DNA of 14,995 bases from Hyphomicrobiales bacterium (GTDB lineage Bacteria; Pseudomonadota; Alphaproteobacteria; Rhizobiales; S144-35): contig WGBT01000022.1 of assembly GCA_015494185.1 (NCBI GenBank), positions 1 through 14,995 on the forward strand. Direction: 5' to 3'. Below are positions 1-7,026 of the stretch, in pieces. The notes under the pieces are model-generated. The model worked only from the letters and a program-made list of their open reading frames with translations. It was not told the DNA's origin and did not search any database. A program made the position numbers and the translations under genes. Position 1 is the first letter of the stretch, and every line of letters starts with the position of its first letter.

Positions 1-32
1 CTTTTGGATTAAGCCGCAATCATAGCTCAACA

Positions 33-66
33 TTTGCCCCGGGAAGCATTCCAGCTTCCCGGCAAA
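33..66 (-). terminator. Hairpin downstream of gcrA, possible terminator without a U-tract
   Basis: Arms at 33-47 and 54-66 are complementary (GGGAAGC against GCTTCCC, extended by TTTGCC against GGCAAA with a 2-base bulge) around a 6-base loop. It lies 41-74 bases past the gcrA stop codon. No T-run follows on either strand, so it may be a transcript-end stabiliser rather than a classical intrinsic terminator. Confidence 0.35.
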
Positions 67-106
67 TTGGTTCGAAGAGCCTCCTAATTTATTGGGGAGA
101 CTGGGG

Positions 107-712
107 TCAGGAATGTTTCTGATGTTTCCCGTGGACGGCCTCACCTGTCGCTGTCGTTTCTGCTGTTGAGGCAACCAAACGAAGCGGCTTTTTGGCCGGA
201 GCCGGGGTGTTGCGGCTTGGGCGCGGTTGGTAAGCAATTGCAGCGTGGAATTCGCAATAGGGTTTGTTTTCCAGCCGGTTGCGCCCACAAAAATGAAAGT
301 CGTCCGATTCTGGATCCCCAATCGGCCATCGACAGGAACAAGCGGTTAAGGTTTCGATCGATTTGCGTTCTGCTTTGGGAATGACGAGTTCTTCGATGAC
401 ACGCAGTTGTACCGGCGCCTTTTTCGAACTTATTGGGGGATGTTGTCCATCCAACACTTTTTGGGTGTTTTTCTCCCGTGAAGCAAATTTTTGCCGCGCG
501 CTTTTGCTGTTTCCTGGCATGCGCCGGGCTTTGCGTGGGAGAGTGATTTGACTGCGTGATGATGGTGCACGCCGCGCTAAACCAAGCCGATGGACTTTGC
601 CAATGACGGCATTTCGTGACACTTCCCCCAGTTGATTGGCAATTTGACTGGCGCTAAGTCCTTCAGCCCATAATTTTTTAAGTATTTCGACCCGCTCTTC
701 GGTCCAGGCCAT
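107..712 (-). CDS. gcrA: GcrA family cell cycle regulator
   Basis: GcrA is an alphaproteobacterial transcription regulator that binds sigma70 RNA polymerase and, in Caulobacter, recognises promoters carrying CcrM-methylated GANTC. The 201-residue product starts MAWTEERVEILKKLW and continues through the conserved helix-turn-helix (about residues 1-46, with SASQIA and SRNAVIGKVHRLGL). The conserved C-terminal block (about 125-163) has CRWPIGDP, DFHFCG and PYCEFHAAIAYQP, the usual polymerase-binding end of the family. Between them is a basic, low-complexity linker. I chose the ATG at 712 because the family always begins at MAWT and AAGGAGG lies about 6 bases upstream; a longer frame up to 775 adds 21 unrelated residues. 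A perfect 9-bp dyad sits about 90 bases upstream. I saw no GANTC site in the first 150 bases upstream. Identification is firm; the regulatory logic is known only from relatives. Confidence 0.95.
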   Translation of the reverse strand: MAWTEERVEILKKLWAEGLSASQIANQLGEVSRNAVIGKVHRLGLARRAPSSRSQITLPRKARRMPGNSKSARQKFASREKNTQKVLDGQHPPISSKKAPVQLRVIEELVIPKAERKSIETLTACSCRWPIGDPESDDFHFCGRNRLENKPYCEFHAAIAYQPRPSRNTPAPAKKPLRLVASTAETTATGEAVHGKHQKHS

Positions 713-799
713 GATAAGCCTCCTTCGATTGCGACCAAGTTCTTTCTTTGGGCAATCGCTCGTGGGCGTTTCCATACCCGCAGGGCTTTATCGCTATAA

Positions 800-821
800 A
801 GCAATGAAAGTATTCATTGCT
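800..821. promoter_or_regulatory. Perfect 9-bp inverted repeat upstream of gcrA
   Basis: AGCAATGAA at 800-808 is exactly mirrored by TTCATTGCT at 813-821 around a 4-base loop (AGTA). It lies 87-109 bases upstream of the gcrA start codon, where a promoter or operator would be expected. On the gcrA strand TATAGC follows just downstream (795-800), a possible -10, but no good -35 is placed for it. It could be an operator for a dimeric repressor or a leader hairpin; nothing in the sequence decides. Confidence 0.4.
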
Positions 822-1793
822 GGCTGATGCCGCACTCTGCAAAGGTAAAAATATTTATTGTTGAAGGGAAACGTCCCGACGCGAACCCGGTTACGTAGCA
901 CTGCATAAAACAAGCAGCGGGAACCAACTGGAAACGAGACTGGATACAAGAACTCGCCGTTTAGCGGGCCATGGTGTTAAAGTATATAGCCATCGCCAAA
1001 CGATACACGACGACAAGATACTAATTCAGGAACTGGACTATAAACCGAAACGCTTTAGAAGTTTTGTTACTTAGGCTGTTAATTCACAACATGAAATTGA
1101 TACATCATACCATGATACATAGCTCCGCCCCTAGAATAATGGGGCAAAAAGTTACAGGAAGCGCAAAAGCAGATTGCTTCCCTCAAGCGAATCTAAATAA
1201 TCTTTTAAAGGTCACTTTCATTTACGTGATTTTATTGTTTTTTCCAAAGTGTTCTTTCAAGCAAAGTGTTCTTTCAAGGTAAAAGTCTTAACAAAGCCAC
1301 TGAGCACGGCAGCCCCGTTCTGCTTACAATAAAGCGACCAGCGAAACCGCGTTTGTCTTCACGCGGAATCGCTGCTCGACCTTTGCTGTTTTGCCATTGC
1401 GGAAAGGAAAACTTCACCCCCATCCCCACAATGGCCATTTTCGCAAGAAGTTTAAGCCAGCTTCCCTCAGGATGACGATAACCTCATTTACTAATCCCCA
1501 GATAAATCTGCTATTTTCGTCCCCTGTCACAGGCGAATGGATGCTTTCCCCATTTCCCCAAGCATCAAGCACGCCTGAGTTCAATAGCAGAACCTGGTTA
1601 TCTCAAGAGTGGTCCCCCAATCACACTCTCGATAGCAAGCGAGGTACAACGTCTTCATCCTATAGCTGTCTTCAACCTCTTGCAGCCAGCGATCTCCCCC
1701 CAATCATGACCGATTATCGTGCTCTATTGGCGATCACTGACTGAACGCCTTTATAGTGGCACGCTATGAGGCCGTTGCCTAGAGCCCTAAAAA
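822..1793. other. Long stretch with no supportable gene
   Basis: Nearly 1 kb between the gcrA upstream region and the end of znuA. It is visibly richer in A/T in its first half. The longest open frame (plus strand, 1391-1744, 117 codons) opens with TTG, has no clear ribosome site and no family motif I recognise. No tRNA cloverleaf, CRISPR repeat or complete transposase is visible. A 17-bp tandem duplication is at 1245-1278. It may hold decayed genes, an unrecognised small RNA, or nothing. Confidence 0.6.
1245..1278. repeat. 17-bp perfect tandem duplication
   Basis: CAAAGTGTTCTTTCAAG occurs at 1245-1261 and again immediately at 1262-1278 without a mismatch. It lies in the gene-free region between gcrA and znuA. 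Such perfect short duplications are usually recent slippage products. Confidence 0.9.
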
Positions 1794-1800
1794 TTATTTC

Positions 1801-1814
1801 GCAACAGCTGTTGC
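1801..1814 (-). terminator. 14-bp perfect palindrome downstream of znuA, possible weak terminator
   Basis: GCAACAGCTGTTGC is a perfect palindrome 59-72 bases past the znuA stop. Read on the minus strand it can fold into a short stem (GCAAC/GTTGC, loop AGCT) and is followed by GAAATAATTTTT, which gives a weak U-tract. It could equally be a protein-binding dyad. Confidence 0.3.
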
Positions 1815-1872
1815 AATTATGACACGTTTGGTTCTTGTATAGAGATATTCCTTGATTGGGGAGGCGTTCGTT

Positions 1873-2835
1873 TTAGGGGGGAGGCCACAGGCAGGCACGT
1901 ATATTGGCAGCCAATTTGCGTAAGATTTCAAACGGCAGATCAGGGCCGGCTGGTTGCGTTGCTCCAAGCGGGTCGAGTACGGCAATGCGAATTGGGCTTC
2001 CGGCGATGATGTTGCGGGCCAATCGATCGGAAAATTGCGGCTCAACAAACATGCAGACAACTTTCGAGCGGCGCAACGCCTTCTTGAAAGCATTGATCCG
2101 GCGGAGGCTGCCGGGCGCGCCGGGCACGCGCAGTAAGGCACTGACATTGCGCAAGCCGTAATGGTGTTCAAAATACTGATAAGCATCATGCAACACGGCA
2201 AATGGGACTTGGCGGACAGGTTTCAATTGGGCTGCAATCTGTTGGTCGAGTATTTGCATTCGGCGCTTGAAATGGGCAAGATTGGCCGTCAAGCGATCTT
2301 TTTGCGACGGATAAAGTTTTATCAACCGGGGGGTCAAGGCCTCAGCTATATAGATCACATTATCCGGATCCAGCCAGATATGGCTATCCCAGCTCCTTGA
2401 GGCATCGTCAGTGGCATGGTGATCATGGTGGTTGCCGTGCTCGTGCATACCAGGGATGGCGTCACGTCGGCGCAGGCGCTGTAATCCAGGCAGATCAAGC
2501 ACGGCGATGGTTTGTTTGGCGTGGCGCAAGGTGCCAATGGCTTTTGCCAAAGCCGGTTCTCCTGAAGCCCCAAGCCAGACGACAAGTGTTGCCCGTGCCA
2601 AAAGCCGTGCCTTGGAAGGGGTCAAACGAAAGCCGTGATGGGAAGCGGTGCCCGTAACGATCAGCCCAGGCTTGGCAATATCGTGCAACAGTGCGGCAAC
2701 AATCCCATGAAGTGGTTTGATGCTGGCAACAACCTTTGGTGTTTCCGCCCGTGTGGTTCCTGGCTGCAGTGTCAAAGCCAGTGTCATGACGATGATCAGG
2801 ATGAAGACGAGGCGGAAAATAGGAACCATCATCAT
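1873..2835 (-). CDS. znuA: Zinc ABC transporter substrate-binding protein (ZnuA-like)
   Basis: The product (320 residues) is a periplasmic metal-binding lipocalin-unrelated cluster A-I solute-binding protein of the ZnuA type, which hands Zn2+ to an ABC importer. Residues 1-30 form a signal peptide with a hydrophobic core and a TRA|ET cleavage site. Expected metal ligands are visible: His66/67 in the SHHGFRLTPS loop, His152 in SHIWLDPDN, His216 in LHDAYQYF, and the acidic region CMFVEPQFS to VLDPLG (about 261-291). A His-rich loop (131-140, HEHGNHHDHH) is the usual mark of zinc over manganese preference. Its ATG overlaps the hisG stop as ATGA, so translation is probably coupled to hisG; three consecutive ATG codons leave the exact start open by two codons. 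No znuB, znuC or zur gene is in the window, and no separate promoter is evident. Confidence 0.9.
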   Translation of the reverse strand: MMMVPIFRLVFILIIVMTLALTLQPGTTRAETPKVVASIKPLHGIVAALLHDIAKPGLIVTGTASHHGFRLTPSKARLLARATLVVWLGASGEPALAKAIGTLRHAKQTIAVLDLPGLQRLRRRDAIPGMHEHGNHHDHHATDDASRSWDSHIWLDPDNVIYIAEALTPRLIKLYPSQKDRLTANLAHFKRRMQILDQQIAAQLKPVRQVPFAVLHDAYQYFEHHYGLRNVSALLRVPGAPGSLRRINAFKKALRRSKVVCMFVEPQFSDRLARNIIAGSPIRIAVLDPLGATQPAGPDLPFEILRKLAANIRACLWPPP

Positions 2836-3605
2836 GTCACCTTGGCCTTGAGGCTGTCTTCAAAAAGAGTGCGAATTTCCTGGGTTGTTTCACTCCAACG
2901 CGCCATTTTCGAGGCCACCAGCATCGCCTCGCTTTTCAAGATGATGCCATCGTCCAAAACTTTGAGATGATTGGCGGTCAAGGTGGTGCCGGTCGAAGTG
3001 ATATCGACGATGAATTCTGCAGTTCCCGCAGCAGGCGCGCCTTCGGTTGCGCCCACACTGCCAACGATCACATAGCCAGAGACAACAGGGCCCATTTCGG
3101 CCTGCCATTGCGGGTGGGGTTGCCCCGGTGGTTTCACCAGCCGGTGCCCGGCGAAGAAACGCCGTGTCAGGGTCGTGTATTTGGTCGCAACCCGCATTCG
3201 GTGACCATGTTTTTCATAAAAAGCTTGGCCGACATCTTCCAAATCCGACATTGCGTTGACATCCAGCCAACATTTGGGCACGGCAATCACGACATCAGCA
3301 TGACCGAAACCAAGCCGGGCGATAAAATCGACATGTTTGCCGGTATTGACGATGGTTTCCCGCACAAGATCTTCGCCGGTAATTCCCAGATGCACCAGGC
3401 CGGCGCGCAATTGATAAGCGATTTCAGAGGCCGATAGAAACCGAACCTCGACATTGGGCAGACCAATAATCTCCCCCAAATAACCACGTTCGTGACCCAC
3501 ACGAACCACCGCATGGCCGGCATCCGCAAACAGATCCATGGTTTTTGCCATCAGCCGCCCTTTTGAGGGAATGGCCAGGATGAGTTTGTCCGCAGTCTCA
3601 GTCAA
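2832..3605 (-). CDS. hisG: ATP phosphoribosyltransferase catalytic subunit HisG, short form
   Basis: HisG joins ATP and PRPP to give phosphoribosyl-ATP, the first committed step of histidine synthesis, in the cytoplasm. Conserved blocks are LILAIPSKGRLMAKTMDLF at the N-terminus, LGITGEDLV, and the PRPP-binding region DITSTGTTLTANHLKVLDDG near the C-terminus. There is no C-terminal ACT-like regulatory domain, as in short-form HisG enzymes that depend on HisZ, whose gene is directly upstream. I start it at TTG 3605: this gives 257 residues beginning at TETADK, lies one base after the hisZ stop, and has GGAGGA 8 bases upstream. The alternative ATG at 3626 adds 7 residues, overlaps hisZ by 20 bases and has no ribosome site. 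The stop overlaps the znuA start. Confidence 0.93.
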   Translation of the reverse strand: MTETADKLILAIPSKGRLMAKTMDLFADAGHAVVRVGHERGYLGEIIGLPNVEVRFLSASEIAYQLRAGLVHLGITGEDLVRETIVNTGKHVDFIARLGFGHADVVIAVPKCWLDVNAMSDLEDVGQAFYEKHGHRMRVATKYTTLTRRFFAGHRLVKPPGQPHPQWQAEMGPVVSGYVIVGSVGATEGAPAAGTAEFIVDITSTGTTLTANHLKVLDDGIILKSEAMLVASKMARWSETTQEIRTLFEDSLKAKVT

Positions 3606-3606
3606 A

Positions 3607-4776
3607 CTATTCGTCCTCCACGCCATAAATCGCTTGCAACAGCCGTTCGGCTTGGATGGTGCACCCTACTGCCGGCACATGCTGTGTCCCGCCAAGTGTC
3701 TCGATGAGCTTGTCGTAGCGTCCGCCCCCAGCAATGGGCGGGGGGGTGTGTCCTGTGGCCGCCGGTTCGATCTGAAACATAAATCCCGAATAATATTCGA
3801 GTTGGCGGCCGAAATTGCCGGCGAATTCCGAGCAGCGCAAGTCGATCCCGGCTTTGGCAAACAGATTGATACGCCGTGAACAGGCTTTCAAGGCCGGTCC
3901 CAGTTTCAACCCTGCGCTGTCTTTGAGATCGTTGATCCGTGCCAGTGCCGCCCGCGGTGGGCCAGAAATCTGCAAATAGGCATTGATGATGGCCACCACT
4001 TCCGAAGAGAGACCGGATTCCCGTTGATCGGCGGCCTGTTCCAACAAGCGCTGGGTGATCTCGTCCAAAGTCCGCACCCCTATCATTGGAATTTTTTTCT
4101 TGTCCAGAAAGGCGCCAACGGTTTCCTTGGCCTGTTTGGGAGCATTGAGATCAAGACAGGGGACTTGTTTGCCGCAAGGCTCCCGTGGTTCTTTGCCTGA
4201 TGGGTCGGCCAGTTCAGCAAGCAGTGTTTGAAAACTTCGGGGCCGCCAAAAGCTGTTTTTCAGACGCACCCGCCAACGTTTTGGCATTTCCAGCGCATCG
4301 AGCAGGGCATAAAACAATTCGATATCGCCCATGCGCAGCCGAAATTCATTGAGACCGGCAGCCTGTAGCGCCTCGATGGTGACCTTGACAATTTCGGTTT
4401 CGGCTTTTTCGCGGTCATCAATGCCAAAGGATTCGATCCCAGCCTGCCAGATTTCGCTGGGTTTCTCCGGGCCGGCATCTGCACTTTGATAGCGAAAGGC
4501 CGGGCCATAGTAGCAATAACGCGCAGTCGCATAGTCAGTTTGATGCTCGGCCAAATAATGTAAGCTGGTTGGAACCGTGATATCGGGACGCAAGCATAAT
4601 TCTTGGCCCTCCGGATCGGAAAACACATAGGTCCGGATGCGCAAGTCTTCGCCAACAGAGTTCAAAAACGCATCGGCTGGCTGGATGATGGGCGGATCAA
4701 TGGCCAAAAAGCCGTTCTTCCTGAACGTTGCCATCAATGACCGCGCCTGGCTTTCAAGCCGTTCCAGTCTTAGCAT
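3607..4776 (-). CDS. hisZ: ATP phosphoribosyltransferase regulatory subunit HisZ
   Basis: HisZ is a histidyl-tRNA synthetase-like protein without tRNA-charging activity; it assembles with short HisG and makes the enzyme sensitive to histidine. Class II synthetase-type blocks are visible: ELCLRPDITVPTSLHYLA, GPAFRYQ, WQAGIESFG and the C-terminal GGGRYDKLIETLGG. There is no anticodon-binding domain after the catalytic-like fold, which separates it from true HisRS. About 389 residues is normal for the family. I prefer the ATG at 4776 (MLRLERLESQ); a TTG at 4788 would add four residues, and neither has a strong ribosome site. hisG follows after one base, which fits a co-translated complex. A probable terminator and a dyad lie between this gene and the upstream cysteine-rich gene, so hisZ may head its own transcript. 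Confidence 0.93.
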   Translation of the reverse strand: MLRLERLESQARSLMATFRKNGFLAIDPPIIQPADAFLNSVGEDLRIRTYVFSDPEGQELCLRPDITVPTSLHYLAEHQTDYATARYCYYGPAFRYQSADAGPEKPSEIWQAGIESFGIDDREKAETEIVKVTIEALQAAGLNEFRLRMGDIELFYALLDALEMPKRWRVRLKNSFWRPRSFQTLLAELADPSGKEPREPCGKQVPCLDLNAPKQAKETVGAFLDKKKIPMIGVRTLDEITQRLLEQAADQRESGLSSEVVAIINAYLQISGPPRAALARINDLKDSAGLKLGPALKACSRRINLFAKAGIDLRCSEFAGNFGRQLEYYSGFMFQIEPAATGHTPPPIAGGGRYDKLIETLGGTQHVPAVGCTIQAERLLQAIYGVEDE

Positions 4777-4824
4777 AAGGATGACCAAACATAATAGGGG
4801 TGCAAAGGGTTCGTGTTTGTCCGG

Positions 4825-4842
4825 TGTTGGTCCAACAGGACC
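4825..4842. promoter_or_regulatory. Overlapping dyads in the hisZ leader
   Basis: TGTTGG-T-CCAACA (4825-4837) is a perfect dyad about 50 bases upstream of hisZ, and it overlaps a second one, GGTCC-AACA-GGACC (4829-4842), which would fold as a tight hairpin. The position suits an operator or a leader structure for hisZ-hisG-znuA. I do not recognise it as a known operator. Confidence 0.3.
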
Positions 4843-4854
4843 CGGCCACCTGCC

Positions 4855-4876
4855 AAAAGGCCGATCAAGGCCCTTT
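4855..4876 (-). terminator. Probable intrinsic terminator after the lnt / cysteine-rich gene pair
   Basis: On the minus strand the stem AAAGGGCC (4876-4869) pairs with GGCCTTT (4862-4856) around a 6-base loop, with one bulged G, and runs into TTTT (4858-4855). It begins 17 bases past the stop of the cysteine-rich gene and about 80 bases before hisZ. The U-run is short, so termination may be partial. Confidence 0.45.
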
Positions 4877-4892
4877 CAAGGAAGGCTGGAGG

Positions 4893-5186
4893 TCAGCCGA
4901 ATTTCCAGTTGCGGCGTGGGCGTTTGCGGTTGCGTGAGCGTGAGGAGGCCGCAACTTCCTCGGCGACATCGGCCCGGGCGGTGTCTGGCAGGTTGAGACA
5001 GTCCGTCAGATAGGCGGAAACCCCACCCTTGAAATGGCGGATATTGCCGCAGACGTCACAAAGAATGTAATCCCTCTCGTCGATACAGCGTTTATACCAT
5101 CGATGGGGCAGGGCGGTTTCCGCATTGATCTCTTCTTCGCTTTCACAAACAAGTTCCGCTTTGCACGCTTCACAGAGAAACTTCAT
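4893..5186 (-). CDS. Small cysteine-rich, zinc-ribbon-like protein of unknown function
   Basis: I do not recognise a named family for this 97-residue protein. It opens with MKFLCEAC and has a second CxxC pair, CDVCG at residues 43-46, so Cys5, Cys8, Cys43 and Cys46 could hold one zinc ion as a small ribbon; Cys14, Cys34 and Cys63 are extra. The middle is acidic (ESEEEINAE, 15-23) and the last 17 residues are strongly basic (SRSRNRKRPRRNWKFG), a tail that could touch nucleic acid. There is no signal peptide or membrane segment. The ATG at 5186 has GAGAGG about 8 bases upstream and lies 25 bases after the lnt stop, so it is very probably co-transcribed with lnt. The ordered cysteines and spacing make it a likely real gene. 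Confidence 0.75.
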   Translation of the reverse strand: MKFLCEACKAELVCESEEEINAETALPHRWYKRCIDERDYILCDVCGNIRHFKGGVSAYLTDCLNLPDTARADVAEEVAASSRSRNRKRPRRNWKFG

Positions 5187-5211
5187 GATTGAACCTCTCG
5201 ATCAACCGTCA

Positions 5212-6927
5212 TCATATATCCCGGATATGTCCGGCCCGCCGGCCTTGTTGGCCTTGTTGAACATGGCGGCTTTGTTGAACATGGGCAAAACCCAATGCTG
5301 CCACTGCCAACAAAATCAACAGCAACACAATACCATCTCCATAGCGTGCATAAAGGGTTGGCGGCAAGGCTTTTGGCAGTTCCGCGTCGATAACGCCCTT
5401 CTTGCCCAGCCCCAATTGGTGACGGATCCGCCCATAAGGGTCAATGACCGCGGAAATCCCGGTATTGGCGGCGCGGATCACGGGAAGCCCTTCTTCCACT
5501 GCGCGCACCCGGGCTTGATGCAGATGCTGATAGGGACCGGTGCCTTGCCCGAACCAGGCGTCATTGGTGACATTGAGCAACCATGACGGCCGTGGACCTT
5601 TGGGGATGATATCACCGGGGAAAATGATTTCATAGCAGATCAGCGGCGCAAAGGAAGGGGTCTGGCCTGCCGTTAGAATGCGACGGTTGCGCCCAGCCTC
5701 AAACCCGCCACGCAACCGCGTCAACTGGCGCAGCCCCATCGCTTCGAGCAGCTCTTGAAAGGGCAGATATTCACCAAACGGCACCAGATGAGTCTTGTCA
5801 TAACGCTGTTTCAGCCGCGCTTCGGAATCAAAGACCAGAACACTATTGAAGATCAGCGGGCGGCGATGGCGGGGCATGTTGAACGGCAGATTGGGATTTT
5901 TCTTCACAGGTGGCAGTGACATTTGGGCTTCGGCGCGATTGCCGCCGGTGATCAGCTGGGTTTTTTCGGGCAGCATGGCGCGAATGTCACGCAAGGCATA
6001 AGGGGCGCGCAGCAGGAAAAAGGGTAACGCGGCCTCGGGCCAGATCAGCAGCGATACATCATCATGAAGTCCGTTTGGCCGTTTGGCGGTCTTGGCAGCG
6101 CTGAGAGCCAAATAATCTTCAAAAATCCGTTTCCGGTTTTCCGGTTTCCATTTTTCCTCTTGGGGAATGGCAGGTTGTACGATCCGCAGTTTCACCGGTT
6201 GTTGCGCGGCCTGAGAACGGTGAGAACTGGTAGAATAACGTGCCTGCCCCACCGCAAACATGCTGATTAGAAAGGCCAGCGCGGCATAGGGAAACGGTGT
6301 CGTTGTCAGCTTTGCGAAACGGCCTTCAAATAGCCCGATATCGGTAAAGCTGGCAAAGATCAAAACCGCCAGAAAAGTCAGGCCATAAGCGCCAAATACC
6401 GAGGCCAGTTGCAACAGGCCATCTTGAGCGGTCAGGGTATAGCCCAACAAATTCCAGGGAAAGCCGGTGAAGAGATGCCCGCGCAGCCATTCGGCGACGG
6501 TAAATGACAGAGCAAAAACGACGATCCGGCGCCAATCCGCTGGCCAGTATAAGGCTGCAAGCGCGCCTGCTGCCGCATGAAACAGGGCCAGTCCAGCGGG
6601 CATCAACATGACCGCAAATGGCATCAGCCAGACGAAATTTCCCTCGACGATGAACGCCTGGCCAATCCAGTAGAGCCCAAACAGGAAATAGCCAAAACCC
6701 CACCACCAGGTGGTGGCGGCAAAATGCCGGGCGGCCTGTTTTATGGTGCGGGCTTGACGGGCCGCCCCATCGAGCAGCAACAGCAATACCGGCAGGGTGA
6801 CAAACATCACCACCCAGGCAGAAAATGGCGGCAGCGCAATCACCGACAGGGCGCCCATGGCAAAAGCCGTCAGCCAGCGCCGCCAGCCCGTAAGCGCCCG
6901 CAATTTCTCAGCCACGTTCAAGCGCAT
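5212..6927 (-). CDS. lnt: Apolipoprotein N-acyltransferase
   Basis: Lnt adds the third acyl chain to the N-terminal cysteine of lipoproteins in the inner membrane. The N-terminal half (about 15-225) holds several hydrophobic spans with typical blocks GFGYFLFGLYWIGQAF and FTGFPWNLLGY. The periplasmic nitrilase-like domain (about 245-520) carries the catalytic triad: Glu298 in LIWPEAALPF, Lys378 in RYDKTHLVPFGEYLPF, and Cys431 in PLICYEIIFP, followed by NVTNDAWFG. A final membrane span is at 531-550. The last 20 residues (HVQQSRHVQQGQQGRRAGH) are unusual and come from short DNA duplications at the 3' end. 571 residues is slightly long for the family. The ATG at 6927 gives MRLNVAEKLRALTGW, with AGGGA about 10 bases upstream. 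Confidence 0.96.
   Translation of the reverse strand: MRLNVAEKLRALTGWRRWLTAFAMGALSVIALPPFSAWVVMFVTLPVLLLLLDGAARQARTIKQAARHFAATTWWWGFGYFLFGLYWIGQAFIVEGNFVWLMPFAVMLMPAGLALFHAAAGALAALYWPADWRRIVVFALSFTVAEWLRGHLFTGFPWNLLGYTLTAQDGLLQLASVFGAYGLTFLAVLIFASFTDIGLFEGRFAKLTTTPFPYAALAFLISMFAVGQARYSTSSHRSQAAQQPVKLRIVQPAIPQEEKWKPENRKRIFEDYLALSAAKTAKRPNGLHDDVSLLIWPEAALPFFLLRAPYALRDIRAMLPEKTQLITGGNRAEAQMSLPPVKKNPNLPFNMPRHRRPLIFNSVLVFDSEARLKQRYDKTHLVPFGEYLPFQELLEAMGLRQLTRLRGGFEAGRNRRILTAGQTPSFAPLICYEIIFPGDIIPKGPRPSWLLNVTNDAWFGQGTGPYQHLHQARVRAVEEGLPVIRAANTGISAVIDPYGRIRHQLGLGKKGVIDAELPKALPPTLYARYGDGIVLLLILLAVAALGFAHVQQSRHVQQGQQGRRAGHIRDI
5241..5284. repeat. Short tandem duplications in the 3' end of lnt
   Basis: TTGTTGAACATGG occurs at 5254-5266 and 5272-5284 (period 18), and GGCCTTGTT occurs twice at 5241-5258 (period 9). 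On the coding strand they produce the repeated HVQQ and QQG units of the Lnt tail, a frame-preserving expansion beyond the last membrane span. Confidence 0.8.
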
Positions 6928-7026
6928 AAATTTCGGTCCCTAACTCATCGCAAATGTGCTCAGTTTAGGATGAAAAATTAAAAATTTGGTTCCCGCGGAA
7001 GTGGTGAAGAATTAGGAGGTGATCGG

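Noticed and set aside
577..804. A 75-codon minus-strand frame overlapping the gcrA start
   Set aside because: It is out of frame with gcrA over the conserved DNA-binding region and has no independent support.
970..1060. Faint resemblance to the end of an IS5-type transposase (IAIAKRY-like peptide)
   Set aside because: The similarity covers only a few residues and is broken by a stop codon; it cannot be told from chance.
1391..1744. A 117-codon plus-strand frame in the gene-free region
   Set aside because: It starts with TTG, lacks a ribosome site and shows no recognisable motif or regular composition.
7014..7024. AGGAGGTGATC on the plus strand, a perfect complement of the 16S rRNA tail
   Set aside because: No start codon follows at a useful distance and the frame behind it is a shadow of the LysR gene; on the minus strand it merely follows that gene's stop codon. 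There is no other rRNA sequence nearby.
6928..7026. Possible terminator after the LysR gene (short G/C stem near 6990 followed by T-rich sequence on the minus strand)
   Set aside because: The stem is only about four base pairs, too weak to call.
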